DNA of 64,000 bases from Sulfurovum lithotrophicum (GTDB lineage: Bacteria > Campylobacterota > Campylobacteria > Campylobacterales > Sulfurovaceae): the NCBI RefSeq assembly GCF_000987835.1, contig NZ_CP011308.1:496001-560000 (forward strand), given 5' to 3'. Position 1 is the stretch's first letter; each line of letters starts with the position of its first letter. The notes under the pieces are model-generated. The model made no database searches and had not been told where the DNA came from. It saw nothing but the letters and a program-made list of their open reading frames with translations. Positions 32,492 to 42,112 of this stretch are shown here, in pieces. Both the position numbers and the translations under genes were made by a program.

Positions 32492-35400
32492 TTCAATCTC
32501 CCACTCGACTGTGTAGAGGGTTCAGTCTCCATAACGTGTCCTGTCTCCCCTTTTCCTTTCCATTTTAATCCCTGAGTAAGAAAATGTATTATGAATTCAG
32601 GTATGCCGTTATTTGCAGGGTTGCTGTCATACTTCAGCCATTCATCAGGAGTGATTTGAAAAACAGGATGTACAGGACGCGTGCTGCTCAACGGATACGT
32701 AATGGTAATAGTTCCGGTTGTTCCGTTTGTGTCAAAGGTGATATTGCTGTTTGGTGAAATGCTAACCCCGGCCTGTGCTGTAGCAAGAGAGCTGATCTGC
32801 CCGTCACCGTTTGATGAAAGATGATCTTTCATGCGGTACCAACCCTCTGTACCTTGAATCTCATCCGGAATGGTCGCGAATCCTGGCAGGATGGAACAGG
32901 GCACTACGGCTGTGTCGCAGTATGACATGACATGGATAGTCGTATTGACCAAAGTACCATACTCCTGTTTTCCATCGGTGCCATCAGCTTCTTTGACTTT
33001 TGCAAAGTAGAACCAGTGTTCTGCATTGATGCTGACATTGCCATCGGGTATATAATTGCCTACCTGGTTTGCATATGATTTTGCATCGGGTGATGCGCCG
33101 CTCAGCATAGAGAAGTTCACATCTATCGGATTGACAACTGCAGCATAAGGTTTTTTGAAGTTGTAAGAGAGGTTGACGTCTGCACTACCATTCAGATCGC
33201 TTGTATTGACAAAGTTGGCAGCAACAAGAGATGCATTCATATCGTAACCGCCGCTGTTATCCTGCAGGGTCCATCCATTTACATCCTGAAGCCCCTGCTG
33301 GAAGCGTACCGGAGTAAGGTTACTGTCGTTAATATCGCTTTCCTGAACAGGCTGCATTGTTCTGTCCAGCCATAGAACCACATCTTCTGCCGCACATCCG
33401 TTTGCAAAGTTGGAGAGTGCTGTACCGTTTTTCCCTTCAGCAGTAATATTGCCTTCCAGTGTAGCGACCATGGTCGTGTCTTGGATCAGGTCATTCATAT
33501 AGAGCCAATTGATACCGTCATGTGGTCTGGTATGTAAAGTAATGGAATTAAGATCAAACTGATAAGGTTTGTAAAACACATTCAGCTTTGTGAAGTTGTT
33601 GTTGAGTGTGCCGTCAAGGCTGGTAAGCTCTGATCCGAAAAGACAACCGGTTTTTTCGTTACCTGTCATATCGTCCGCTGTTGCTCCGAGTATGCAGTCA
33701 CTGCATCGTTGATCACTGCTGTTTTCGCAGCTAGGGTCAAATATAGTTTTGTAAGGATTGATCGAGGCATTGTCTACTTTGGTCCAGTTGATATCCCATA
33801 TTTCAAAACTGTATTTTCCTGCATTGTCATGATCGAGTTGACTGATGGCATTTCCATTCTCAAAATTAACTTCAATCGTTTTGTTCCTGTCATCTGCACA
33901 AGTGACCGAATCCTCAAATTTATGCAGTGCAGCACTTGCAGCGTTTACACCTGTTTTTGTCGGAGACGGCTGAATATCGTCTTCTTCCTTGAAAATATAG
34001 CTGTAGTAGCCTTCTGCAAGGTCATTGGCATTACGAACAGCAGTAAGATTCAGTTCGTATGGGTATTCTGCTGCTATGTTGGTGAAGGTAGCAGCATCAT
34101 TGTTCTGTGTAATGAAAGATGCAGTCAAATTGGCATCTTGACCCCTGTCACTAAGTCTTACCTCTATTGCTTTAGGACGAATAGCAAAGTTGTCCCTTGC
34201 ACAGATCGGCTGCGCAAAAAAGTCACGCAAACAGGCATAGCACCCCTGTGCCTGTTGATCATAATCTGGATAGCGTGGACTGGTATAGCTATATGGAGGA
34301 GTACATGCATTAGAGCATAAACCTGTAGGGTCCTGTGCTTGGAATGTAGTTGTATAGATCCCGTCAAAATAATAATTCTCATCTTTACGATGATTTGTAT
34401 TCGGTATTATAGTCCCATTTTCATCTATTAGAAACCACATTCGGAATGTGGCACTTCGAATGGCGTAGGTATTTACAAGATCATTAGGATCGGTAATGTT
34501 AATTCGCTCCTCTCCATTGAAATGTACAAACCTTCCTGGCATAACAATGATCGAAGGTTCGGCATTACCACATTTGAAGTAGGAGGAGTTGTCATCAAAA
34601 GCGTCGATGTTGATCATTTCGACATCGACTGTGATTCCATTGGATGCATTGGCATCTGTATACTCTCCATTACTGTCCTTGATATAGGATGCAACGGAAT
34701 AATCAAAGTCCTTCCCTGCGATTCGTGTAGGAAGAGAATAGTGCTCAGTCGGATCACTTGGAACACTACTAAAAACCTTTTCAATATTAAAACGATACCA
34801 GTTCGGACTATATACTGCACTTTGAGGACAGCGATCAACAGCCAGAAACTGCCAAAAATCACCGGAACCGTAGTTTAGTGTCACATTCACATCGACGTTA
34901 AAATTACCTATAGCACTATCTGAAGTATTTGCTTTAAAATAAAACTTGGTATAGTATCTTTCATTTGGACTGATTGTTCCTCCTGTATTGCCATCAGCTG
35001 ATCTTCCTTTTCCTATGGCTATGAAAGGCTGAGATGGCGTACTCATGGGGTCGGCATAATTAGTAGGAAGAAGGGTATTACCGTTTGGCAGTGTATAATA
35101 GGCCTTATCAGGGTTGAACATGGCTGAAAGATTGCCTGCAGTTTGCATCAATCCCAAACCGACCGTTACCTTTTTAGGATCAATATCTCCCGATATGTCC
35201 CAAATGGCGACTGTAAAACTTATCTGATCATCTTTTTGTACAAAAGGGATATTATATGCAGCGTTATCGGAAGGAAGAAGAAACTCATTTCGTTTGAGAA
35301 CATAGTCATAACAAACATTTGGCTGATACAGCTCTGTCGCAAAACCGAACATCGACAAGAAAATACGGTCATCTTCAGAGTACAGTGTAATGTCTGTTTG

Positions 35401-37446
35401 GGTTTGATTGTTCTGGATAACAGTACTTACATCGATCTCATCAATATCGACCCCCAGTGTATTTGCAAAATTGGGATTTCTGTCCGTTACATTTTGTCCA
35501 TTACGTGAAATAGTACCATTTTGTACATTATGTGTATCGTTGAGACTGTCTTCCAAAAAATGTTCTGTACCACTTTTGTCAGTCAGACTCATTCTGTCAT
35601 CCAGGGCACGGTCACTTTCTCCACCAAAGAAGATAAGGTTGGCATCTACATCACCCTCCCGGGGTGTTTTGAATCCCGCGATATGCTGGGTGATTTCGTC
35701 CGGGTAATTATTATCATGACTATAAACCCCTGTAAAGCCGTCAAATAGAGAAATATTCTTGATACTTCTTACATTCCCATTTGTTTTATCTTTAATGATA
35801 ACGGCAATCGCCCATCCGGACCCCTGGTTTGACATTTCTGTCGCCTGCAGGTCTGCAACCCAGTATGTACCGCTTTGCAGTACGTATTGTTTGATGTTGA
35901 TGGCTCCTCCATAGTCAAAGACGCTGTCACTCCCTACCATCCAGGCAAATTTGTCTGCCTGGCTGTGTAGCTCGATATAGTTCCCATTGGTTGTCGGTGT
36001 TTTCAGGTAAATTCTGTCTGCATTGTTTCTTTTTGCCCTTTCAGTGTTATTGATGGTATAGATACGACCAATCCAATAGAGCCATGCATCGACAACTTCG
36101 TCATTTGGTCCCAGTGTCAGGTCTGCTGATGTTGAGTTGGCATAACCGGCATTGGCGGCATTGGGATCTTCATTGATATTTTCTTGAGAATAGCTATTGT
36201 TTGATGCAGTGAATGGTGGGTTCTGACAGGTATTGGAATTGCTTTTCCAGCATAGAGACTGATTTCCGATGACGGTCAAATCACCATAAATATTTGTATC
36301 TTCCTTGCCATTGATCCACACTTTTGTAAAATCGCGTGGATTGCTTTGGCTGAAGTCAAGTATATTGAAGCTTAAGGTTGCAGATGCAGTTTGTCCTGCT
36401 GTATCTGTAATGGTGTAGGTGAGTGTATCTACCCCGACCTTTCCATTAGTAGGGGTGTAGGTAAAAGAACCGTCTGAATTCCACACAATGGAACCTTTGC
36501 TTGGAGTAGTTACTTCAGTTACAGAAGTCACCGTTATACCGCTTCCCTGATCAACTCCGGAACCTGTGTCATCAGTCATCATATTGCCGCTGACTGTATT
36601 GCCGGGGCTTACTTTATAGCTGTTGTCGGTAGCTACAATATCTGTTAAAGGTTCGTTTGAAACTATGATGGTTACTTCTGCGTAATCGGACAATCCCTCT
36701 GTATCTGTAACGGTCAGTCTAATGGTGTGCGTACCTAAAGAAAAGTTGCTTTTTGAAAAACTGATATTGTTGTCTAAAATCTCGCCACCCTCTGTCCAGA
36801 CATAAGTAAGATCATTGGGATCATCTCTATCGTCTGTACTGCCAGAACCATCAAAGGCAAAGTTCGTTCCTTCCGGTCCAATTGTCGGTGAAACGGTTGC
36901 AGAAGCGACAGGTGGTTGATTGGCAGCCGGGGTGAAATCTATATGAAGTGTAAAGTTTCCATAATTACGCGAGTTATAGTTATATAATAATATTTTATAA
37001 ATTGTATCACTATTAACAGAATAGCTCATATCAATATCATTATCGTATGCTACGTCATTTGTCAATGTTGATGAACAGTCCGAATTGTACAATGCACTAT
37101 TAGTGTTGGTGTTAGCTCCTGTAGTGTATATATGAACAGTTCCATCAGAAGGCGCGGTGAATTGGTAATAATAGTATCGACCTGAGCGCCGACCTGAGCG
37201 CCAGTAATGAGAAAGACTAACGGTAAAACTTGAAGGGATAGTAGTAATGTTTTCAGCGGTGCTGCAGCCATCTCCGGTTGCAGCATTTAACGAATTAGGG
37301 AGTAATGGTAAAATTAGCAAAGCCAATAATAAGTTATAATTGCTTTTTTTGTTTGTTTTTTCACAACTTTTCCGTAATAATAATCGATTCAAAAAAAACA
37401 GCGGAAAGAGCAGAAAGACAAAAATAGTTTCTATATATTTCATCAT
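32485..37446 (-). CDS. Very large exported MshQ-like protein with PKD and Ig-like domains
   Basis: About 1,650 residues. After a hydrophobic N-terminus (two segments; probable cleavage after LPNSLNA, near residue 55) comes a pre-peptidase-like beta domain (about 60-170). Next is a PKD domain (about 175-265; VSPTIGPEGTNFAFDGSGS), then a cadherin-like Ig repeat (about 270-365; GSFTYTPTNGKVGVDTLTYT). A long middle region follows. The C-terminal third contains Cys-rich loops (CYACLRDFFAQPICARDNFAIRP, quoted in part: ARDNFAIRPKAI), a phrase typical of MshQ/DUF6701 proteins of MSHA pilus operons. Start ATG 37446 follows AAAGG. It heads an operon with three minor pseudopilins and is probably displayed on or with a pilus. 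No sign of phase-variable tracts. Confidence 0.72.
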   Translation of the reverse strand: MMKYIETIFVFLLFPLFFLNRLLLRKSCEKTNKKSNYNLLLALLILPLLPNSLNAATGDGCSTAENITTIPSSFTVSLSHYWRSGRRSGRYYYYQFTAPSDGTVHIYTTGANTNTNSALYNSDCSSTLTNDVAYDNDIDMSYSVNSDTIYKILLYNYNSRNYGNFTLHIDFTPAANQPPVASATVSPTIGPEGTNFAFDGSGSTDDRDDPNDLTYVWTEGGEILDNNISFSKSNFSLGTHTIRLTVTDTEGLSDYAEVTIIVSNEPLTDIVATDNSYKVSPGNTVSGNMMTDDTGSGVDQGSGITVTSVTEVTTPSKGSIVWNSDGSFTYTPTNGKVGVDTLTYTITDTAGQTASATLSFNILDFSQSNPRDFTKVWINGKEDTNIYGDLTVIGNQSLCWKSNSNTCQNPPFTASNNSYSQENINEDPNAANAGYANSTSADLTLGPNDEVVDAWLYWIGRIYTINNTERAKRNNADRIYLKTPTTNGNYIELHSQADKFAWMVGSDSVFDYGGAINIKQYVLQSGTYWVADLQATEMSNQGSGWAIAVIIKDKTNGNVRSIKNISLFDGFTGVYSHDNNYPDEITQHIAGFKTPREGDVDANLIFFGGESDRALDDRMSLTDKSGTEHFLEDSLNDTHNVQNGTISRNGQNVTDRNPNFANTLGVDIDEIDVSTVIQNNQTQTDITLYSEDDRIFLSMFGFATELYQPNVCYDYVLKRNEFLLPSDNAAYNIPFVQKDDQISFTVAIWDISGDIDPKKVTVGLGLMQTAGNLSAMFNPDKAYYTLPNGNTLLPTNYADPMSTPSQPFIAIGKGRSADGNTGGTISPNERYYTKFYFKANTSDSAIGNFNVDVNVTLNYGSGDFWQFLAVDRCPQSAVYSPNWYRFNIEKVFSSVPSDPTEHYSLPTRIAGKDFDYSVASYIKDSNGEYTDANASNGITVDVEMINIDAFDDNSSYFKCGNAEPSIIVMPGRFVHFNGEERINITDPNDLVNTYAIRSATFRMWFLIDENGTIIPNTNHRKDENYYFDGIYTTTFQAQDPTGLCSNACTPPYSYTSPRYPDYDQQAQGCYACLRDFFAQPICARDNFAIRPKAIEVRLSDRGQDANLTASFITQNNDAATFTNIAAEYPYELNLTAVRNANDLAEGYYSYIFKEEDDIQPSPTKTGVNAASAALHKFEDSVTCADDRNKTIEVNFENGNAISQLDHDNAGKYSFEIWDINWTKVDNASINPYKTIFDPSCENSSDQRCSDCILGATADDMTGNEKTGCLFGSELTSLDGTLNNNFTKLNVFYKPYQFDLNSITLHTRPHDGINWLYMNDLIQDTTMVATLEGNITAEGKNGTALSNFANGCAAEDVVLWLDRTMQPVQESDINDSNLTPVRFQQGLQDVNGWTLQDNSGGYDMNASLVAANFVNTSDLNGSADVNLSYNFKKPYAAVVNPIDVNFSMLSGASPDAKSYANQVGNYIPDGNVSINAEHWFYFAKVKEADGTDGKQEYGTLVNTTIHVMSYCDTAVVPCSILPGFATIPDEIQGTEGWYRMKDHLSSNGDGQISSLATAQAGVSISPNSNITFDTNGTTGTITITYPLSSTRPVHPVFQITPDEWLKYDSNPANNGIPEFIIHFLTQGLKWKGKGETGHVMETEPSTQSSGRLNW

Positions 37447-37506
37447 AACACCTTTGTTGCCCAATCAATACTGAGCGAAATTGATATGCACTTTAAAACG
37501 GCAACA

Positions 37507-37536
37507 TGAACATTAATTTAGTATAATTTATGTTCA
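37507..37536. promoter_or_regulatory. Dyad in the divergent pilus-gene gap
   Basis: TGAACAT and ATGTTCA bracket a 30-bp imperfect palindrome (further matches AATT) 61 bp from the start of the large gene. The 313-bp divergent gap is otherwise AT-rich without coding potential. Confidence 0.4.
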
Positions 37537-37714
37537 ATCTAATAGTTTCTGCTCACAGATACATAATCTTCCATTTTCTTTTGCAGCAAACCCATCTTTT
37601 AAAGTGCAATACTTTTATATTAAAGAATAGCATATTTTAGATAAAACAAATATAAAATTACTTTCTCTTATTTCTATCTGTTAGTATGTGAAATATACAG
37701 TTGAAAAAACTTAT

Positions 37715-37722
37715 GTTATAAT
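37715..37722 (+). promoter_or_regulatory. Extended -10 promoter for the divergent pseudopilin
   Basis: Within TGTTATAAT a TG-N-TATAAT extended -10 (box at 37717-37722) lies 38 bp before the ATG at 37760. No -35 is evident. Confidence 0.45.
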
Positions 37723-37759
37723 AATCAAATTGAAGTTCAAGTTTAGGATGTATCAAATT

Positions 37760-38428
37760 ATGAAGTATAAAGCATTTACCTTGATAGAATTGGTTTTTGT
37801 TATTGTTGTGCTGGGAATTATGGCAGCACTGGCCATACCGAGAATGGAACGGGATATCAGGCAGGAAGCTGCTGACAATATTCTTTCTGCCATTCGTTAT
37901 ACAAAACATATGGCACTGTTGGATGATGTAACCGATCCGCGAAATGCAGACTGGCAAAAAGCATTCTGGCGTTTTGGAGTCCGTACCTGTCTTGCTGCGG
38001 AAGGGGATGTTTTTTACTATGTCGGATCCGATGAAAACAGAGGGGGAAATATTGACAATGCAGAAGCAGCTGTGGATCCTTTGAATGGTAAGAGAATGCT
38101 GGGAGCTGCCGGTACATCGTGTGCCAGCGGTGTCAATAATGGCGCTTCTCCCAATATTTTCATTTCTCATAAATATGGCATTAAAAATACCAATATGTTC
38201 ACTGGTTGCGGGGGAGGAGATGCCGATGCTGCCAGATATGTAGGCTTTGATCATATGGGACGACCGCATACCGGATTTAGCGGTTCTTCCACTCCTGACT
38301 ACAGTACCGTTCTGACATCAAACTGTGATCTGACCTTTAAATTTGACGATACAAGTATACCCGATCTTGTCATCAGGATAGAGAAAGGTACCGGACATGC
38401 CTATATAGTAGGACAAAATGATTCATAG
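37760..38428 (+). CDS. Type IV pilin/pseudopilin, major-type leader
   Basis: This 222-residue protein starts MKYKAFTLIELVFVIVVLGIMAAL: a four-residue leader ending KYKA, then FTLIELVFVIVVLG with Glu at +5, the canonical prepilin core with Ala at the processing position. The globular part has Cys near positions 80, 118, 154 and 193 (TCLAAEG, SCASGV, GCGGGD, NCDLTF), probably forming disulphide loops. The frame extends upstream to 37688, but only ATG 37760 gives a normal leader. It is divergent from the large-protein operon and may be a pseudopilin of the same machine. No pilus ATPase, platform protein or prepilin peptidase is in the window. Confidence 0.78.
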   Translation: MKYKAFTLIELVFVIVVLGIMAALAIPRMERDIRQEAADNILSAIRYTKHMALLDDVTDPRNADWQKAFWRFGVRTCLAAEGDVFYYVGSDENRGGNIDNAEAAVDPLNGKRMLGAAGTSCASGVNNGASPNIFISHKYGIKNTNMFTGCGGGDADAARYVGFDHMGRPHTGFSGSSTPDYSTVLTSNCDLTFKFDDTSIPDLVIRIEKGTGHAYIVGQNDS

Positions 38429-38551
38429 ATCTGGAAAACCATTATAACATGAAATGATTATGGCATAAAAGGTGCTTTGCTGCCCGCATCATTGGCAGAC
38501 TAATACGTTTTTTACACACTTTAAGATATGATAATAGTTAAGATAACATAA
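38429..38551 (+). promoter_or_regulatory. Gap with weak terminator and probable bamD promoter
   Basis: A weak hairpin CTGCC-9 nt-GGCAG with T6 a little downstream (38470-38515) may end the pseudopilin transcript. A TATGAT/GATAAT box near 38525-38535 is the likeliest promoter for bamD. If so, bamD mRNA must run through the whole foldback element. Confidence 0.35.
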
Positions 38552-38817
38552 GGGCATCTCTAATAAGCCTAGATACTCATAATGGGTTTTGCAAATGTGA
38601 GATTTTGCAAGAGGCTTTCAAGTCCTAGCCAAAGCTAAGATGAAGTAAGCATCTTGTGAAAGATTGCGTTTGCAAAAGCCACCCTGCGGGCATCACTAGC
38701 TTTCGCCTATGCGTCGTTACTCTTTTTTGACTTAGCTACTGCTAGGACTTCAAAAGAGTGCCTAGCCTAGACAAAAGCTAGAGATGTTATGATCATCTAG
38801 GCTTATTAGAGGTGCCC
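38552..38817. mobile_element. 266-bp foldback (MITE-like) element in front of bamD
   Basis: Terminal inverted repeats of 23 bp with one mismatch: GGGCATCTCTAATAAGCC... at 38552-38574 and its complement ...GGCTTATTAGAGGTGCCC at 38795-38817. Inside lies a second inverted repeat (AAGTCCTAGCC-like at about 38621 and GGCTAGGACTT-like at about 38740). There is no transposase frame and no clear target duplication. The right end supplies GAGG just before the first in-frame codons of bamD. Confidence 0.65.
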
Positions 38818-38829
38818 TTGAAACAGGAT

Positions 38830-39480
38830 ATGAATTTGAAGAAAAGTATTTTGATCGCTCTGGCATTGGTATTTGTGTTCGCGGGATGTTCCAAGGACGA
38901 CGACGAAGTTGCGGAGTTCAACAAGCCTGCGCTCTACTGGTACCAGAAGATCGGGGACAGCATCGCTTCGGGGAATATGGACAAGGCGGATGCCTACTAC
39001 ATTTCATTGAAAAGTGAGCATATGCGTTCTCCACTGATGCAGACGGCGATGATGATGCTTGCCGTCGCACATATGGATAATGAGGAGTATCTGCTTGCCG
39101 GCTACTACCTAGATGAGTACAACAAGCGTTTTGGGGGAGAGAAGAACCGTGAATACATAGAATATATGAAACTCAAAGCAGCTTTCCTCGGGATCAAAGA
39201 TGTCTATAAAGACCAGAAGCTCATTATGGACAGTATCAAGGGGGCGGGGAGTTACCTGCTGCGTTATCCGGGTTCTACCTATACGCCACTTGTCAAAACC
39301 ATACTGGTCAGACTGCATATGGCCCAGTATCTGCTCAATGAGAATATTGCAGCGTTGTATGACAGGACCGGAAAACCGGAAGCGGCCAAGATATACAGAG
39401 AAAAGAACAAAGGCTCTGTCGTGGAGATGGCGGACATCACCCCGCCTGAAAAAGGGATTATCGGGAAGATCTTCGACTAA
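38830..39480 (+). CDS. bamD: BamD-like outer-membrane assembly lipoprotein
   Basis: BamD is the essential lipoprotein of the BAM complex that inserts outer-membrane beta-barrels. The N-terminus is a lipoprotein signal (MNLKKSILIALALVFVFAGC, lipid on Cys20). A helical TPR-like region follows (DSIASGNMDKADAYYISLKS, MLAVAHMDNEEYLLAGYYLDEYNKRF), matching BamD in pattern and size (216 residues). Start choice is open: ATG 38830 has a poor ribosome site, while in-frame TTG 38818 follows GAGG from the end of the foldback element at good spacing. The insertion therefore seems to have replaced the original leader. A palindrome and lon follow. Confidence 0.88.
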   Translation: MNLKKSILIALALVFVFAGCSKDDDEVAEFNKPALYWYQKIGDSIASGNMDKADAYYISLKSEHMRSPLMQTAMMMLAVAHMDNEEYLLAGYYLDEYNKRFGGEKNREYIEYMKLKAAFLGIKDVYKDQKLIMDSIKGAGSYLLRYPGSTYTPLVKTILVRLHMAQYLLNENIAALYDRTGKPEAAKIYREKNKGSVVEMADITPPEKGIIGKIFD

Positions 39481-39499
39481 AACCTTGGCTTTTTAACTC

Positions 39500-39522
39500 G
39501 TTCCAATGCTTGGCGTTGGAAC
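39500..39522. repeat. Palindrome after bamD
   Basis: GTTCCAATGC-TTG-GCGTTGGAAC: a 10-bp stem with one wobble and a 3-nt loop, followed at a few bases by an A-rich run (T-rich on the other strand only). It resembles the dispersed GTTCCxxxGC...GC-type intergenic palindromes seen in many proteobacteria; it could also protect or terminate the bamD mRNA. Confidence 0.5.
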
Positions 39523-39629
39523 AAGAAAAAATCATTCGATATCCATGAAATTGCCGGATGTTAACCCTCTGTTGATATACTTATAAATAATTAATAATTC
39601 AAACCAATATTCAAAAGGAAATAATTACT

Positions 39630-42050
39630 ATGCAACTTAGCGATTATGATGATTTTCCGGTGATACTGCCGATCGTGGTAGAGGATGAACTCTTTCTCTA
39701 CCCCTTTATGATCAGCCCGATCTTTCTTTCCGACCAGAAAGACATTGATGCGGCTACCGATGCGATGGAGAATAACTCGCTTCTTTTCGTAACCTCTTCT
39801 GTTCCTGGCAAAGAGGGAAGTCGTGACTTTGATGCAATGTACAGAGTGGGGGTGGTCGGTTCCATCATGCGTAAAGTACACATCCCCGACGGCAGAGTGA
39901 AGATACTTTTTCAGGGACTGGCCCGCGGGCAGATCATCGAACCGGCGGAGGGTGAGTTCAACAGAGCGGTCATCGATATCGTCAAACAGGACGGCTACGA
40001 TCAGCTCAAAGTCGATGCGCTTATGGGTGTGCTGCGTGACAAGATCAAGATACTCTCTTCGCTCAGCAGCCACTTTCCTGCAGACCTGGTGCGTACCATC
40101 GAAGAGAATGACGAACCCAACCGCATTGCAGACCTTGTCTCTTCCATGCTCAAGCTGGACAAAGAAGTTGCCTATGCGCTTTACATCGAACCGGACATCG
40201 AGAAAAGACTGCTCGGCCTCATCGATGTTGTGACCTCCGAGATCGAGTCTGCCAAGGTACAGAGGGAAATACGTACCAAGGTACATACGAAGATAGAACA
40301 GACCAACAAAGAGTATTTCCTCAAAGAGCAGCTCAAAGAGATACAGCATGAGCTCGGTATGGATACGCAGCGTGAAGAGGAGATAGCCGCTTTCAGGGAA
40401 AAAGTGGAAGCGCTCAAACCGCATTTGACCGAGGATGCCTACAAGGAGATCAGCAAGCAGCTTGACCGCCTTGCCAGGATGCATCCGGATTCTGCCGATG
40501 CCAATGTACTTCAGTCCTATCTGGAGTGGGTACTTGAAGTACCGTTCGGGAAACTGACCAAGAAGAACCTGAGTGTCAAAGAGGTCGCCAATGAGCTTGA
40601 CAAGGACCACTACTCGCTGGAAAAACCCAAAGAGCGTATTATCGAGTTCTTTTCGGTAAGAGAATTGGCGGAACTCAGAGGGGTCAAGCAGAAAGAAACA
40701 GGCGGTGTCATCCTCTGTTTTGCAGGGCCTCCGGGTGTGGGAAAAACCTCACTGGCAAACTCCATTGCTACGGCACTGGGCAGGCCGCTTGTGCGCATTG
40801 CACTGGGTGGTCTTGAAGATGTAAATGAGCTGCGCGGACACCGAAGAACCTATGTCGGGGCGATGCCCGGGCGTCTGGTGCAGGGGCTCATAGAGGCCAA
40901 AAGCATGGACCCTGTCATCGTTCTCGACGAGATAGACAAAGTAGGGCGCAGTATGCGGGGAGACCCGACTGCGGCACTGCTGGAGATACTTGACCCCGAA
41001 CAGAACAGTAAATACAGGGATTATTACCTGAACTTCAACATCGATCTGAGTAAAGCAATCTTCATAGCTACAGCCAACGATGTGGGACGTATTCCCGCAC
41101 CGCTGCGTGACAGAATGGAGTTCATCGGCTTGAACTCGTATACGCCAAAAGAGAAATTCGAGATTGCCAAACGCTACCTGATACCGCAGGAGTTGAAGAA
41201 GCATGCCCTTAAGCGTAGAGAATTCTCTATCTCTGACAAGGCTTTGAAGATACTCATCGATGAGTATACCAGAGAAGCGGGGGTGAGAAACCTGCGTCGA
41301 CGCATTGCGGGACTGATGAGAAAAAGTGCACGTATGCTGCTTGAAGACAGTACTAAAGACCATATTACCATAACGAAAAAGAATCTGGAACATTTTGTCG
41401 ACAAGAAGGTATTTGAAATATCACTTGTGGACAAAAAACCGCAGGTGGGTGTCGTCAGTGGGCTTGCCTGGACAGCTGTTGGAGGAGATGTACTGACCAT
41501 TGAGGCTATCAAGATCAAAGGAAAGGGGATGCTCCAGCTTACCGGAAGTCTCGGCGACGTAATGAAAGAGTCTGTACGTATCGCCCATTCTGTAGTGAAG
41601 ATACTCATTGACGAGAAGAAACTGAAGATCAGCCCTTCGTGTATCCCTCATACAGCGAAAGAGAGAGAGGAGCGTATCTCTGTTGATCCAAGCGAGGTTT
41701 ATAAACGCTATGACCTGCATATCCATGTGCCGGAAGGGGCTACACCTAAAGATGGGCCGAGTGCGGGCATTACTATGGTAACGGCGATCGCTTCCATTCT
41801 AAGCAACCAAAAAGTAGATAACAGGGTAGCTATGACGGGTGAAGTGACACTGACAGGGAAGGTCCTGCCTATCGGCGGTCTGAAAGAGAAGCTCATTGCT
41901 GCTTACAAAGCGGGGGTGACCAAAGCACTTATTCCCCAGAAAAATTATGAACGTGACCTGGACGATATCCCCAGTGAGGTCAAGAACAACATCAAGATAA
42001 TCGGTGTTTCGAATGTGGATGACGTATTGTCAGAAGTATTTGTAAAATAG
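39630..42050 (+). CDS. lon: ATP-dependent protease Lon
   Basis: Lon degrades damaged and short-lived regulatory proteins. The N-terminal LON substrate domain (to about residue 200; LPIVVEDELFLYPFMISPIF) precedes a coiled region with EYFLKEQLKEIQHELG. The AAA+ module has FAGPPGVGKTSLAN, VIVLDEIDKVG and RIPAPLRDRMEFI. The protease domain has the Ser-Lys dyad in PKDGPSAGITM and KLIAAYKAGV. Length 806 residues, normal. The start has AAAGGA at 10-11 nt. No HAIR or CIRCE operator is visible upstream, unlike htpG in this window. The promoter region is AT-rich (TTGATA, TATAAA near 39575-39590). Confidence 0.97.
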   Translation: MQLSDYDDFPVILPIVVEDELFLYPFMISPIFLSDQKDIDAATDAMENNSLLFVTSSVPGKEGSRDFDAMYRVGVVGSIMRKVHIPDGRVKILFQGLARGQIIEPAEGEFNRAVIDIVKQDGYDQLKVDALMGVLRDKIKILSSLSSHFPADLVRTIEENDEPNRIADLVSSMLKLDKEVAYALYIEPDIEKRLLGLIDVVTSEIESAKVQREIRTKVHTKIEQTNKEYFLKEQLKEIQHELGMDTQREEEIAAFREKVEALKPHLTEDAYKEISKQLDRLARMHPDSADANVLQSYLEWVLEVPFGKLTKKNLSVKEVANELDKDHYSLEKPKERIIEFFSVRELAELRGVKQKETGGVILCFAGPPGVGKTSLANSIATALGRPLVRIALGGLEDVNELRGHRRTYVGAMPGRLVQGLIEAKSMDPVIVLDEIDKVGRSMRGDPTAALLEILDPEQNSKYRDYYLNFNIDLSKAIFIATANDVGRIPAPLRDRMEFIGLNSYTPKEKFEIAKRYLIPQELKKHALKRREFSISDKALKILIDEYTREAGVRNLRRRIAGLMRKSARMLLEDSTKDHITITKKNLEHFVDKKVFEISLVDKKPQVGVVSGLAWTAVGGDVLTIEAIKIKGKGMLQLTGSLGDVMKESVRIAHSVVKILIDEKKLKISPSCIPHTAKEREERISVDPSEVYKRYDLHIHVPEGATPKDGPSAGITMVTAIASILSNQKVDNRVAMTGEVTLTGKVLPIGGLKEKLIAAYKAGVTKALIPQKNYERDLDDIPSEVKNNIKIIGVSNVDDVLSEVFVK

Positions 42051-42068
42051 AAGTTACGTGGTACGAAA

Positions 42069-42091
42069 GAGAAGATAGGGAAAATCTTCTC
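42069..42091. terminator. Hairpin between convergent lon and response-regulator gene
   Basis: GAGAAGAT-7 nt-ATCTTCTC is a perfect 8-bp inverted repeat in the 62-bp convergent gap. No strong T-run follows on either strand. Short seven-base units flank it (ACGTGGT/ACGAAAG on the left; TAGCACT, TAGTATT, TAGTCAA on the right). Confidence 0.4.
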
Positions 42092-42112
42092 ATAATAGCA
42101 CTTAGTATTTAG

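Noticed and set aside
32485-37446. Large protein as a trimeric autotransporter or RTX toxin
   Set aside because: No YadA anchor, no GGxGxD repeats and no T1SS-type C-terminus; operon context is pseudopilins.
39591-40610. 339-codon open frame on the minus strand opposite lon
   Set aside because: Mirror frame of lon codons; no ribosome site or homology-like motif.
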